From an uncultured Clostridia bacterium (GTDB lineage: Bacteria; Bacillota; Clostridia; Lachnospirales; Cellulosilyticaceae), in NCBI GenBank assembly GCA_937921505.1, contig CAKZUB010000063.1, positions 1 through 38,315 of the forward strand: a stretch of 38,315 nt of DNA, written 5' to 3'. Positions 9,073 to 17,540 of this stretch are shown in pieces. The position numbers and the translations under genes are program-made. Position 1 is the stretch's first letter; every line of letters starts with the position of its first letter. Under the pieces are notes generated by a model. That model searched no databases. It had not been told where the DNA came from and was given only the letters and a program-made list of their open reading frames with translations.

Positions 9073-9112
9073 AAAGCAACACGCCTAAGTGAATTATGGA
9101 GTGTTGTTTTTT
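9073..9112 (+). terminator. Terminator after the DUF975 gene
   Basis: AAAGCAACAC pairs with GTGTTGTTTT across an 18-base loop, and the right arm merges into a T-run. Confidence 0.7.
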
Positions 9113-9192
9113 AGCTTAAAAAACTATATTTGATGAATTTTCAGAAAGAGAGTATAATAAGCCTGTTAAAAGATATGAGATGGGGGAATATC

Positions 9193-9450
9193 ATGTTTGA
9201 AAAATTATTGAAGTTTTTTGAACCTAAGTGGAAAGAGTTTTTGTTTACTCAGGATCTTGGGTATTATATGAAAGTAAAAGGCAAACTACTTGCAGCTGGG
9301 ATCACTCATAAAACAAAAATTAGTAATGGAGCAGGTGCTGGGTCTAATAGATCACTAGGTATTAGGACACCTTCTATGTACACTATACTAGTTGAAAAAG
9401 ATGGAGGATATGAGGCGAGTAGGGCGATATCACATGATAAAATTGACTAG
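9193..9450 (+). CDS. Small uncharacterised protein, 85 residues
   Basis: A short soluble protein beginning MFEKLLKFFEPKWKEF. The pattern LGYYMKVKGKLLAAGI followed by a second strand YTILVEKDGGYEASRAI resembles the layout of small DUF2007-type 'signal transducing' proteins (a helix, a strand, then another strand and helix), but the match is by eye and weak. The start is ATG 9193 after a purine-rich GGGGGA; a longer frame from 9130 lacks a ribosome site. The dehydrogenase gene starts 11 bases after its stop, so the two are likely one transcript. Confidence 0.65.
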   Translation: MFEKLLKFFEPKWKEFLFTQDLGYYMKVKGKLLAAGITHKTKISNGAGAGSNRSLGIRTPSMYTILVEKDGGYEASRAISHDKID

Positions 9451-9461
9451 GAGAACTATTT

Positions 9462-10235
9462 ATGACAGAAGATAAGTTTGTATTAATAACGGGAGCCACA
9501 AGTGGTATTGGCTATGAGCTTGCCAAACTATTTGCAAGTGAGGGGTATGCTCTCATTCTAGCAGCAAGAAATGATGGCAAGCTTAATGCTTTAAAAGAGA
9601 AGTTGGAGCTAAAAACACACACTAAAGTTTATGTGATTAAAGAAGACTTGGCCCAAATAGGTGCAGGTCAAGCAGTATATGAGAAGGTTAAAAGACTGGG
9701 TGTTTATGTAGATATACTTATTAACAATGCAGGCGCTGGATATGTAGGGGCTTTTCATAGGCAAGCTTTTGAAGAAGACTTTAAACTTATGCAGCTTAAT
9801 ATGGGAGCTTTAACAGAACTTACGAAACTCTTTGGGCGAGAAATGATAAAACATCAACAAGGCAAGATCCTTAATGTAGCTTCAACGGGTTCTTATCATC
9901 CCGGACCTTATACAGCCGTTTATTATGCAACTAAGGCTTATGTTCTATCACTATCAGAAGCACTGAGGATAGAATTAAAGCCTCATGGTATTACGGTATC
10001 AACCCTTTGCCCTGGAGCAACTAGGACAGAGTTTGCAAAAAGAGCAGGCAAAAAAGACACAAGGCTTGCCATGGAAGCCAAAGAAGTAGCACAGATAGCT
10101 TTTAAAGGGTTAATGAATAATAAAAAAATTATTATTCCGGGGTTTAGAAATAAATTGTTCGTGAAGATTCCAAAAATATGGGCAAGCCAAATGGTAGGAA
10201 AGTATCAAAAAGCACTCATTATTAAAAACAAATAA
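9462..10235 (+). CDS. Short-chain dehydrogenase/reductase (SDR)
   Basis: 257 residues, classical SDR size. The nucleotide-binding motif TGATSGIG is at residues 10-17, INNAGAG follows near residue 88, a serine lies in NVASTGSY, and the catalytic pair is Y154-x3-K158 (YYATK). The layout is close to DltE/YqjQ-type NAD(P)-dependent oxidoreductases that act on lipid or acyl-type alcohols, but substrate cannot be told from sequence. AGGAG precedes the ATG. It is probably co-transcribed with the preceding 85-residue protein. Confidence 0.9.
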   Translation: MTEDKFVLITGATSGIGYELAKLFASEGYALILAARNDGKLNALKEKLELKTHTKVYVIKEDLAQIGAGQAVYEKVKRLGVYVDILINNAGAGYVGAFHRQAFEEDFKLMQLNMGALTELTKLFGREMIKHQQGKILNVASTGSYHPGPYTAVYYATKAYVLSLSEALRIELKPHGITVSTLCPGATRTEFAKRAGKKDTRLAMEAKEVAQIAFKGLMNNKKIIIPGFRNKLFVKIPKIWASQMVGKYQKALIIKNK

Positions 10236-10319
10236 ATATTTTATTTTGAAACAAATGATACGCTAAAAACGTCATATAAAAGAAGTGTTAAAAAACAGAC
10301 AGTAGAAAGGAGAAAAAGA

Positions 10320-11264
10320 ATGAAAAGAAAAGGATTGTTAAAGATATTACAGGCAGTATTAATAGCTATTTTAGTATTTAGCTTTTATGGATGCAGTGCT
10401 CAAAAATCGGCAGGTAACTATGCTGAAGCTCCTCAGGAGAAAGCTAAGGGGGAGGCTAAAGAGGAGGTTTCAACAGAATTTACGATGGATAATAGAGTCG
10501 CAGATTCAGAAAACCCAAATATTAATACAGAGATAGAATATAATCTCAAGATTATTAAGACTGGAGAATTGCAGCTGCAAACAAAGGAGTTTAAACAGTC
10601 TGTAGAAGGTATTATTGCAAAAGTCCAAAGCTTAGGAGGGTATGTACAAAGCTCTAATATACAAGGAAACAACTTCTATAATAGTGGAAATAATACAAGA
10701 AGTGCATCTCTTGTAGTACGTATTCCACAAAAACATTTTGATAGTTTTCTTAAGGATCCAGGCGAATTTGGTACTGTCGTTTATACAACATCAGATAGCA
10801 ATAATATAACAGCACAGTATGTGGATACGGAAATACGCCTTAAGTCTCTTAAAGTAAGACATGAAAGATTATTAGCGCTTTTAGAGCAAGCAGGTGAGCT
10901 TAAAGATCTTTTTGCAATAGAACAAGAACTAGGGCAAGTGACTTATGAAATTGAAAAATTAAGTGGTACCTTGCAAGAGTATGATCAACTAGTAGATATG
11001 AGTACTATTAATATACACATTCAAGAAGTTTATAAAATTGAAGAAAATAGACCAGTTATTACTTTTGGAGACAAAATAAATAATACATTTAAAGAGTCTA
11101 TAAAAGGACTTAAAAACTTACTAGAAGGCTTTGTATTAATTATAGTAGCAGTTATACCATTTTTAATTATTATTGTACCTATTATAATTATAATCATTTT
11201 GATAATTAAAAGGCTTAAAAAGAACATCAAAGTAAAGATTGAAAAAACGGAAGAAAATAAATAA
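10320..11264 (+). CDS. DUF4349-domain lipoprotein
   Basis: 314 residues. A lipoprotein signal peptide ends in SFYGC, with Cys25 as the lipidation site, followed by a low-complexity acidic linker. The DUF4349 domain covers roughly 70-265: IKTGELQLQTKEF, VQSLGGYVQSSNI, ASLVVRIPQKHFDSFL, then a helical hairpin (VDTEIRLKSLKVRHERLLALLEQ) with coiled-coil character. A membrane helix of I/V/L residues at about 268-298 and a Lys-rich cytoplasmic tail follow, so both ends may sit in the membrane. The family is thought to be a cell-envelope protein; no activity is established. GAAAGGAG precedes the ATG. Confidence 0.87.
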   Translation: MKRKGLLKILQAVLIAILVFSFYGCSAQKSAGNYAEAPQEKAKGEAKEEVSTEFTMDNRVADSENPNINTEIEYNLKIIKTGELQLQTKEFKQSVEGIIAKVQSLGGYVQSSNIQGNNFYNSGNNTRSASLVVRIPQKHFDSFLKDPGEFGTVVYTTSDSNNITAQYVDTEIRLKSLKVRHERLLALLEQAGELKDLFAIEQELGQVTYEIEKLSGTLQEYDQLVDMSTINIHIQEVYKIEENRPVITFGDKINNTFKESIKGLKNLLEGFVLIIVAVIPFLIIIVPIIIIIILIIKRLKKNIKVKIEKTEENK

Positions 11265-11293
11265 CATAAAAAGCAAAGAATTATAATTAGGCG

Positions 11294-11322
11294 TTGATTT
11301 TATAACGTGTATATGATAAAAT
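11294..11322 (+). promoter_or_regulatory. Candidate promoter of the leuS T-box transcript
   Basis: TTGATT (11294-11299) and TAAAAT (11317-11322) with 17 bases between, placed just upstream of the T-box leader. Confidence 0.45.
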
Positions 11323-11344
11323 TTGCTATGAAAAACCAAATATT

Positions 11345-11607
11345 TCAAATACGATGATGCGAAGTAGTAGTATAAGGCGTTTTTTTAGAGAGCTGCTGGG
11401 TGGTGTGAAGCAGTAAAACAATCAATATGAACTCGTCGCTAAGTTCCAATACTGAACACATAGTAGGTATTGGCGGGACTTCCCGTTACAGAAGATTAAA
11501 GTGTGCAAAGCATAGCATTCACGTCATGGGTCTTTGCAAATTAGAGTGGTAACGCGGAAATTAACCTTTCGTCTCTTAATAATATGTTAAGAGATGAAAG
11601 GTTTTTA
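11345..11607 (+). ncRNA. T-box riboswitch, leucine-specific
   Basis: Leader RNA that senses uncharged tRNA-Leu. The T-box sequence AGTGGTAACGCGG is at 11544-11556; UGGU can pair with the ACCA end of tRNA-Leu. Stem I elements include AGAGAGCTGCTGG and GGTGTGAAGCAG (11388-11413). The probable specifier is CTC at 11432-11434 within ATGAACTCGTCG, a leucine codon, agreeing with the leuS gene downstream. The terminator hairpin pairs AACCTTTCGTCTCTTAA (11563-11579) with 11587-11603 before a T-run. The 5' boundary is approximate. Confidence 0.9.
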
Positions 11608-11667
11608 TTTTTACTGAGTAATTATTTGAAATGTATTAATTCTTAGAAATACAAGGAGGAATATACT

Positions 11668-14064
11668 GTGAAATATGATCACAAACAAATTGAAAAAAAA
11701 TGGAGAGCAAATTGGGACAAGGCCCCGATTAATGTTGAGACACCAGACAAGAAGCCTTATTACTGCCTTGATATGTTTCCTTATCCATCAGGGAATGGGC
11801 TTCATGTAGGCCATTGGCGAGGGTATGTACTTTCAGATGTATGGAGCCGTTATCAAATTCTGCATGGGTACCATGTGCTTCACCCTATGGGGTGGGATGC
11901 TTTTGGCCTTCCGGCAGAAAACTATGCGATTCAGCAGAAGGTTCATCCAAGTATTGCTACATCAGAAAATGTGAAAAACTTTAAACGCCAATTACATGAT
12001 ATTAGTGCAATTTATGATTGGGATAAAGAAGTCAATACAACAGATCCTAATTACTATAAATGGACGCAGTGGATTTTCCTTAAGATGTTTGAAAATGGCT
12101 TAGCTTATGAAAAACAAATGCCTATTAACTGGTGTCCATCTTGTAAGACAGGCCTTGCAAACGAAGAAGTAAAAGACGGAGGCTGTGATAGATGCGGCAG
12201 CACAGTAACTAAGAAAAACCTGCGCCAATGGATGCTTAAAATAACAGCTTATGCAGAAAGACTTTTAAATGACCTTGAAGGACTTGAGTGGCCAGAAAAA
12301 GTTAAGAAGATGCAAGCTGATTGGATCGGTAAGAGCTATGGAGCAGAAATTGACTTTGAAATAGAAGGAACAGATAAAAAAATAAAAGTCTTTACAACAA
12401 GACCAGATACACTTTATGGAGCGACCTTTATGGTACTTGCACCAGAACATGAGCTTGTATTAGATCTTGTAACCGAGGAGCAAAAAGCTACTGCTGAAAA
12501 ATATGTATTTGATGCCTCAACGAAATCATCTGTTGATCGTATGGCTGATAAAGATAAAACAGGAGTATTTTTGGGAAGATATGCCATCAATCCACTTAAC
12601 GGTGAAAAGTTACCAGTATGGATTTCAGATTATGTGCTTGCTGATTATGGGACAGGCGCTATTATGTGTGTACCAGCTCATGACGATAGGGATTTTGCCT
12701 TTGCAACTCAGTTTAGCCTTCCTATTGTCCAAGTTATTTCAAAAACAGGTGAAGTTACAAAACTTACAGAAGCATATACTGAAGAAGGCATTATGGTTAA
12801 TTCAGGTGAGTTTAATGGGCTTAAATCTGGAGAAGCAAAGGTTGCTATACCAGAGTACCTTGAAAAGCAAGGCATTGGGACCAAAACAGTTAATTATAAA
12901 CTACGTGACTGGGTATTCTCGCGTCAAAGATATTGGGGAGAGCCTATTCCAGTTGTTCATTGTGAGCACTGTGGGGTAGTTGGTGTAAAAGAGGAAGACC
13001 TACCTATTAGACTTCCAGAAGTAGAAAGCTATGAACCAACAGGAACAGGTGAATCGCCACTTACAGCAATTGATGAATGGGTGAATACGACTTGTCCAAA
13101 ATGTGGCAAACCTGCAAAAAGAGAAACCAATACAATGCCTCAGTGGGCTGGTTCATCATGGTACTTCTTAAGATATCCAAATCCTCATAATGAGCAGGAG
13201 CTTATTAGCAAAGAGGATATGAAAAAGTGGACTCCGGTAGATATGTATGTAGGGGGTATTGAACATGCAGTACTTCACCTTTTATATGCAAGGTTCTATA
13301 CGAAATTCTTATGTGATATTGGGACTGTAGATTTTGAAGAACCTTTCACGCGTCTTTTTAATCAAGGGATGGTTACTAAGAACGGCGCAAAAATGAGCAA
13401 GTCAAAAGGCAATGTGGTTTCTCCAGATGAACTTGTAGAAAAATATGGCTGTGATTCTCTTCGTATGTATGAACTCTTTATAGGACCACCAGAATTAGAT
13501 TCAGAGTGGGATGACAGAGGAATTGAAGGGGTATACCGCTTCTTAAATAAAGTATGGAAACTTATTGATGAAAATAAAGAAGTTGCTGTAACAAAAGAGA
13601 TGGAAAGACTTCGTCATAAAATGATTTATGATATTACACTTCGTATGGAAAGTTTTAGCCTTAATACAGTAGTAAGTGGCTTTATGGAATATACAAATAA
13701 GTTCATAGATCTTCAAAAGAAAGAAGGAGGTATTGATAAGGAGACACTCGCGACACTTATCATTCTTTTAGCTCCTTTTACGCCTCATATTAGTGAGGAA
13801 CTTTGGCAAACAGTAGGTGAGTCTGGCAGCGTATTTGAAAATGAGTGGCCAATTTGTGATAAAGAAAAAATGCAAGAAGATGAGATTGAAATTGCTATTC
13901 AAATAAGTGGAAAAATGGCTGGTAAGATTATGGTAGCAATAGATGAAGATGAAGAAAGTGTCCTGTTAAAGGCAAGAGCCGCAGCGGCGCCTAGACTTGA
14001 AGGTAAACAAATTGTAAAAGAAATTTATGTTAAAGGACGCATTGTTAATATCGTAGCTAAATAG
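11668..14064 (+). CDS. leuS: Leucyl-tRNA synthetase
   Basis: 798 residues, a short bacterial LeuRS. It charges tRNA-Leu with leucine. The class I HIGH motif is HVGH at 46-49 (in PYPSGNGLHVGHWRGY) and KMSKS is at 575-579. A CP1 editing domain lies between, with the threonine-rich FTTRPDTLYG and GTGAIMCVPAHDDRDF. Cys pairs (CPSCKTG, CDRCGS; CEHCG, CPKCGK) suggest zinc sites. The start is GTG 11668 after AAGGAGGA. Expression is controlled by the leucine T-box in its leader. Confidence 0.98.
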   Translation: MKYDHKQIEKKWRANWDKAPINVETPDKKPYYCLDMFPYPSGNGLHVGHWRGYVLSDVWSRYQILHGYHVLHPMGWDAFGLPAENYAIQQKVHPSIATSENVKNFKRQLHDISAIYDWDKEVNTTDPNYYKWTQWIFLKMFENGLAYEKQMPINWCPSCKTGLANEEVKDGGCDRCGSTVTKKNLRQWMLKITAYAERLLNDLEGLEWPEKVKKMQADWIGKSYGAEIDFEIEGTDKKIKVFTTRPDTLYGATFMVLAPEHELVLDLVTEEQKATAEKYVFDASTKSSVDRMADKDKTGVFLGRYAINPLNGEKLPVWISDYVLADYGTGAIMCVPAHDDRDFAFATQFSLPIVQVISKTGEVTKLTEAYTEEGIMVNSGEFNGLKSGEAKVAIPEYLEKQGIGTKTVNYKLRDWVFSRQRYWGEPIPVVHCEHCGVVGVKEEDLPIRLPEVESYEPTGTGESPLTAIDEWVNTTCPKCGKPAKRETNTMPQWAGSSWYFLRYPNPHNEQELISKEDMKKWTPVDMYVGGIEHAVLHLLYARFYTKFLCDIGTVDFEEPFTRLFNQGMVTKNGAKMSKSKGNVVSPDELVEKYGCDSLRMYELFIGPPELDSEWDDRGIEGVYRFLNKVWKLIDENKEVAVTKEMERLRHKMIYDITLRMESFSLNTVVSGFMEYTNKFIDLQKKEGGIDKETLATLIILLAPFTPHISEELWQTVGESGSVFENEWPICDKEKMQEDEIEIAIQISGKMAGKIMVAIDEDEESVLLKARAAAAPRLEGKQIVKEIYVKGRIVNIVAK

Positions 14065-14070
14065 AAATCA

Positions 14071-14105
14071 TAAATAACCCTCTTATAATCATAGAGGGTT
14101 ATTTA
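14071..14105. terminator. Bidirectional terminator between leuS and the LacI-type gene
   Basis: TAAATAACCCTCT pairs with AGAGGGTTATTTA across a 9-base loop. A-run and T-run flank it, suiting both converging genes. Confidence 0.85.
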
Positions 14106-14115
14106 TATACAAAGA

Positions 14116-15135
14116 TTATTTTCTTGAAGTTGACTCGCTTAACATAAGAGTAGGTGTTAAATGAGTATACTGGATGGGTGTAGCAGGATTTTTGATTTTA
14201 TTAAGAAGAGTTATGGCTGTTAGGGAGCCCATTTCAAATACATCTAGATCTACTACACTTAAAACAGGATCAGTATAAAGTGAAAGTGGATGGCGATCAA
14301 AACTAATAATGCCTATATCATTAGGGATAGATAAGCCAGTTTCTTTGATTGCTTTTATGGCGCTAAAAGCAAATTCGCTTGAAGAACAAATAAGGCTATC
14401 AGGTGGGTTTTCTAGCGCGAGCAGCTTATGTGTTATACTATAAACATCTCTATTTTCGTGAGTAATAAGTGAAATATAATCCTCTTTAATAGGTAAATGG
14501 TTATCCAATAAAGCTTTTTTGTAACCTAAAAGTCTCCTAGATGTAATACTATCTAAGATATGATTATAGCCTAAAAAGGCTATTTTTTTATAGCCTCTAT
14601 CTAAAAGATGCTTAGCTGCTATTTCGCCGCTTGATAAATTATCAAGGTCAATCCAAGAAACATCAGTGCAATCTACGGGTTGTCCTATGACGATAAAAGG
14701 ATAGTTAAGTGTATTTAATTTGTTAATAAGTGTTTGAGTGATAAGCGAGGCGTTGATAATGAGTCCATCTAACCTTTTTTGAAAAATGAGTTGTTCCAAA
14801 GACTTTTTAAAATCTAAGCCAGAAGAAGATTTTATTAAGGTTACTAAATAACCATTATCAGAGGCTACTTGCTCAATACCCCCTAAGATTTCATAGATAT
14901 GGGGATTGGTAAATGCGTAGGCTTTTTCAATAGGTAGCACTACGCCAAGCGTATAAGAGCTTTGCTGTGCAAAATTCTTAGCAATCTGGTTAGGATAATA
15001 ATTAAGATCTTTCATAATTTGGCGAATACGTTCTTTAGTACTTGCTGGAATTTTAGGGTGATCATTAATCACCTTTGAAACCGTAGAAGGTGAAACACCA
15101 GCGGTTTTTGCGATATCTCTTATTGTAATTGACAT
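14116..15135 (-). CDS. LacI-family transcriptional repressor
   Basis: 339 residues. The N-terminal helix-turn-helix and hinge are classical: TIRDIAKTAGVSPSTVSKVI then STKERIRQIMKDLNYYPNQIAK. The rest is a periplasmic-binding-type effector domain (DGLIINASLI, FIVIGQPVD, LLDRGYKKIAFLGY, GIISFDRHPLS). It is divergent from the maltodextrin transporter operon, and a palindromic operator lies at that operon's promoter, so a local sugar-responsive repressor is the natural reading. A further partial site at 15162-15175 sits near its own promoter. GGAG precedes the ATG. The effector is probably a maltodextrin, by context only. Confidence 0.93.
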   Translation of the reverse strand: MSITIRDIAKTAGVSPSTVSKVINDHPKIPASTKERIRQIMKDLNYYPNQIAKNFAQQSSYTLGVVLPIEKAYAFTNPHIYEILGGIEQVASDNGYLVTLIKSSSGLDFKKSLEQLIFQKRLDGLIINASLITQTLINKLNTLNYPFIVIGQPVDCTDVSWIDLDNLSSGEIAAKHLLDRGYKKIAFLGYNHILDSITSRRLLGYKKALLDNHLPIKEDYISLITHENRDVYSITHKLLALENPPDSLICSSSEFAFSAIKAIKETGLSIPNDIGIISFDRHPLSLYTDPVLSVVDLDVFEMGSLTAITLLNKIKNPATPIQYTHLTPTLMLSESTSRK

Positions 15136-15161
15136 GTTAACAGCTCCATCATTTATAATAG

Positions 15162-15175
15162 TGAAAACGGTTGAA
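15162..15175. promoter_or_regulatory. cre-like / half-operator site near the LacI gene promoter
   Basis: TGAAAACGGTTGAA matches the catabolite-response consensus TGWAANCGNTNWCA at 12 of 14 positions and shares AACGGTT with the main operator. It sits just upstream of a candidate minus-strand -10 (TATTAT, 15155-15160). It could serve CcpA-type repression or autoregulation. Confidence 0.45.
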
Positions 15176-15238
15176 TTACTTGTTCATAAAAACTATACAA
15201 CAAAAACTATAAAAATGCTATTTGTTTTAAGAATTATA

Positions 15239-15266
15239 TAGACAATTGGATAAAATATGGTATAAT
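15239..15266 (+). promoter_or_regulatory. Promoter of the maltodextrin-type operon
   Basis: TATAAT at 15261-15266 is a consensus -10, with TAGACA (15239-15244) 16 bases upstream as a weak -35. The operator follows at once. Confidence 0.6.
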
Positions 15267-15271
15267 CATAT

Positions 15272-15292
15272 TAACGGTTTGGGAAACCGTTA
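15272..15292. promoter_or_regulatory. Palindromic LacI-type operator
   Basis: TAACGGTTT and AAACCGTTA form perfect 9-base arms around GGG. It begins 6 bases after the -10 box, covering the transcription start, where a bound repressor would block initiation. Confidence 0.8.
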
Positions 15293-15314
15293 CACCAAAA
15301 AATGGAGGAGTAAT

Positions 15315-16580
15315 ATGAAAAAAATAGTCAGTAGTATTTTAACGCTTATGTTAGCCACACCTTTAATATTTACAGGGTGTAATGGGGGAGAAACAAAAGA
15401 GACAGCGCAAGAAAAAAGCCAAGTAGAAGTTTCAGAACAAAAGAATACAGATACCAAATCAAGTGAACCGGTTGAATTAACTTTGTGGCATGAAACAGAA
15501 GAATCAATCTCACAAATACTGCAAGGAGAACTTGATAAATTAGCACCCGAGATAAAAGTCAATGTCGTAAGAAAAGATCAAATGAAAGATACGCTTAAAT
15601 TAATGAGTACGAGTAAGTCAGGGGATGGGCCCGATCTTATATGGGCAGCACATAATGATGTTGGTGAATTTGCAATGATTGGAGTTTCAGCGCCACTTGA
15701 TGAATGGATCGGAGACAGTATAAATAATTTCTTGCCTGTTACACAAGATGCAGGAAGGTATAAAGACCAAATTTATCAGGTACCTGTTTGTTATGAAACT
15801 TTTATAACACTTTATAATAAAGACCTTTTAGAGCAAGCTCCCAAAAATACAGATGAATTACTAACAATAATGAAAGATAAAGCTAAAGATGGCAACTATG
15901 GGTGTGTATGGCAACATAGTACTGCTTATTATGCGGGTGCCTTTATTAATGGGTTTGGAGGCTTTCTAATTGATGAAAACGCACAAGTAGGACTTAGCAA
16001 AGAAGAAACACTAGAGGCACTTACTTATCAGAATGAATTTGTCAAATACATGCCTATAGATGGTGAATGGAATACGGTAACAACTTTATTTAATGAAGGA
16101 AAATCAGCTTTAACTTTTAATGGTCCTTGGATTATTGGAGATGCTAAAAAAAATGGCATAAACCTTGGCTTTGCACCATTACCTGTTATATCTAAAAATA
16201 ATCAACCTCTTAAACCTTTTGTTGGTATACAGGGGATTATGATGAATGCTCAGACTCAAAATAAAGAAGCAGCTGGAAAAGTTATTCAATTTTTATTAAA
16301 TAAAGATTTAGGGGAAAAACTAGCTCTTGAAGTAGGTTCAGCACCAGCACATAAAGAAGCTTATAATAACAGCGAGATTTCACAAAATGAACTTATTAGT
16401 GTCATTAAAGAAACAGCTAGCCATGGTGTTATTATGCCTAACATTCCAGAAATGGGTGTCGTATGGGGACCGACTGAAACAGCTTTATCAGCAATTAATA
16501 AAAGTGAAGGCGCAGACTTTAAGAAGGCTCTAGAGGAGGCACAAAAGCAAATTGAATCAGGTATTGCATTGATGAATTAA
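15315..16580 (+). CDS. Sugar ABC transporter substrate-binding lipoprotein (maltodextrin type)
   Basis: 421 residues. A lipoprotein signal ends IFTGC with Cys22 as the lipidation site, then a Glu/Lys/Ser linker to about residue 55. The mature part is a family 1 solute-binding protein: VELTLWHETE, DGPDLIWAAHNDVGEFA, YQVPVCYETFITLYNKDLL, SALTFNGPWIIGD, all as in MalE-like proteins. It captures an oligosaccharide outside the membrane for the two permeases downstream. The ATG at 15315 follows GGAGGAG; the longer frame would start inside the promoter region. First gene of the LacI-controlled operon. The GH13 enzyme of the operon makes maltodextrins the likely ligand. Confidence 0.92.
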   Translation: MKKIVSSILTLMLATPLIFTGCNGGETKETAQEKSQVEVSEQKNTDTKSSEPVELTLWHETEESISQILQGELDKLAPEIKVNVVRKDQMKDTLKLMSTSKSGDGPDLIWAAHNDVGEFAMIGVSAPLDEWIGDSINNFLPVTQDAGRYKDQIYQVPVCYETFITLYNKDLLEQAPKNTDELLTIMKDKAKDGNYGCVWQHSTAYYAGAFINGFGGFLIDENAQVGLSKEETLEALTYQNEFVKYMPIDGEWNTVTTLFNEGKSALTFNGPWIIGDAKKNGINLGFAPLPVISKNNQPLKPFVGIQGIMMNAQTQNKEAAGKVIQFLLNKDLGEKLALEVGSAPAHKEAYNNSEISQNELISVIKETASHGVIMPNIPEMGVVWGPTETALSAINKSEGADFKKALEEAQKQIESGIALMN

Positions 16581-16583
16581 GCT

Positions 16584-16606
16584 AGGTGAGACTATAAGTC
16601 TCACCT
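16584..16606 (+). other. Intercistronic hairpin after the binding-protein gene
   Basis: AGGTGAGACT and AGTCTCACCT form a perfect 10-bp stem with a 3-base loop and no T-run. Such hairpins after binding-protein genes usually protect the 5' message and allow more binding protein than permease. Confidence 0.75.
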
Positions 16607-16627
16607 TCTCAATAGAGGAGAATGGAT

Positions 16628-17527
16628 ATGAGTATAAAAACAAATAAAAGCAAAAAGGGGCAAAATGCTTATCTTTACATAAGTCCAGCATGGCTTTTTA
16701 TTGGCGCAATTGTTATATTTCCTATCATGTACTTACTTTATATTTCTTTTACTAACAGGAATATTTATCACTGGCTGGATTATAAGCTTATAGGATTTGA
16801 TAATTATTTGAGGGCCTTAACAAATATTGAGCAAGGATTTCTAAAAGCTCTTTTTACAACTTTAATTTGGACTGTTAGTAATGTTTTTATTGAAGTTGTT
16901 TTAGCTTTGATTATTTCACTCATGCTTAATGTAGAGCGTCTTATAGGAAAAGGATTTTACAAGACCATTTTAATCATACCGTGGGCAATGCCTTCTTATA
17001 TTTCGGCACTTATTTGGAGGAATGGTTTATTCCATAATGATTATGGGATGTTTAATGGTATTTTAAGATCATATGGCTTTCAAGGAGTACGATGGCTTAA
17101 TACAGATATAATGGCGTTTATATCTTGTATGCTCGTTAATCTTTGGATGGCATTGCCTTTTATGATTTTAGTTATTTTCGGGGGACTTCAAAGTATTGAC
17201 AAAAGTTATTATGAAAGTGCATCTTTAGATGGATGTACAACTTTTAAAGCCGTACGACATATTACCCTGCCATTAATTAAACAGATTTTACTTCCGGCAA
17301 TTGTATTAACAACATTTGTTACTTTTAAACAGTTTGATATTGTTTATCTGATGCTGCAACAAACAGGATTGAAAACAGGAGCAAGTGTTCATACCGTTAT
17401 AACCTATGCCTATGAAAATGCATTTGTTACTAATAATTATGGCTACAGTGCTGCAACTTCAGTTATTATTTTTATGGTTATTGTATTTCTAACTTTTTGT
17501 AATAAAAAATATATCAAAACAGAATGA
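16628..17527 (+). CDS. Sugar ABC transporter permease, MalF type
   Basis: 299 residues with six membrane segments. The cytoplasmic EAA loop that contacts the ATPase reads YYESASLDGCTTFKAV, then LPLI, near residue 195. I start at ATG 16628, seven bases after AGAGGAG; the ATG at 16622 is only one base from that site. It pairs with the MalG-type permease 13 bases downstream to form the membrane channel. Confidence 0.92.
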   Translation: MSIKTNKSKKGQNAYLYISPAWLFIGAIVIFPIMYLLYISFTNRNIYHWLDYKLIGFDNYLRALTNIEQGFLKALFTTLIWTVSNVFIEVVLALIISLMLNVERLIGKGFYKTILIIPWAMPSYISALIWRNGLFHNDYGMFNGILRSYGFQGVRWLNTDIMAFISCMLVNLWMALPFMILVIFGGLQSIDKSYYESASLDGCTTFKAVRHITLPLIKQILLPAIVLTTFVTFKQFDIVYLMLQQTGLKTGASVHTVITYAYENAFVTNNYGYSAATSVIIFMVIVFLTFCNKKYIKTE

Positions 17528-17540
17528 GGAGGTATTAAAG

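Noticed and set aside
12503..12979. Plus-strand open frame inside leuS
   Set aside because: It is an out-of-frame shadow of LeuRS; the leuS frame is intact through the region.
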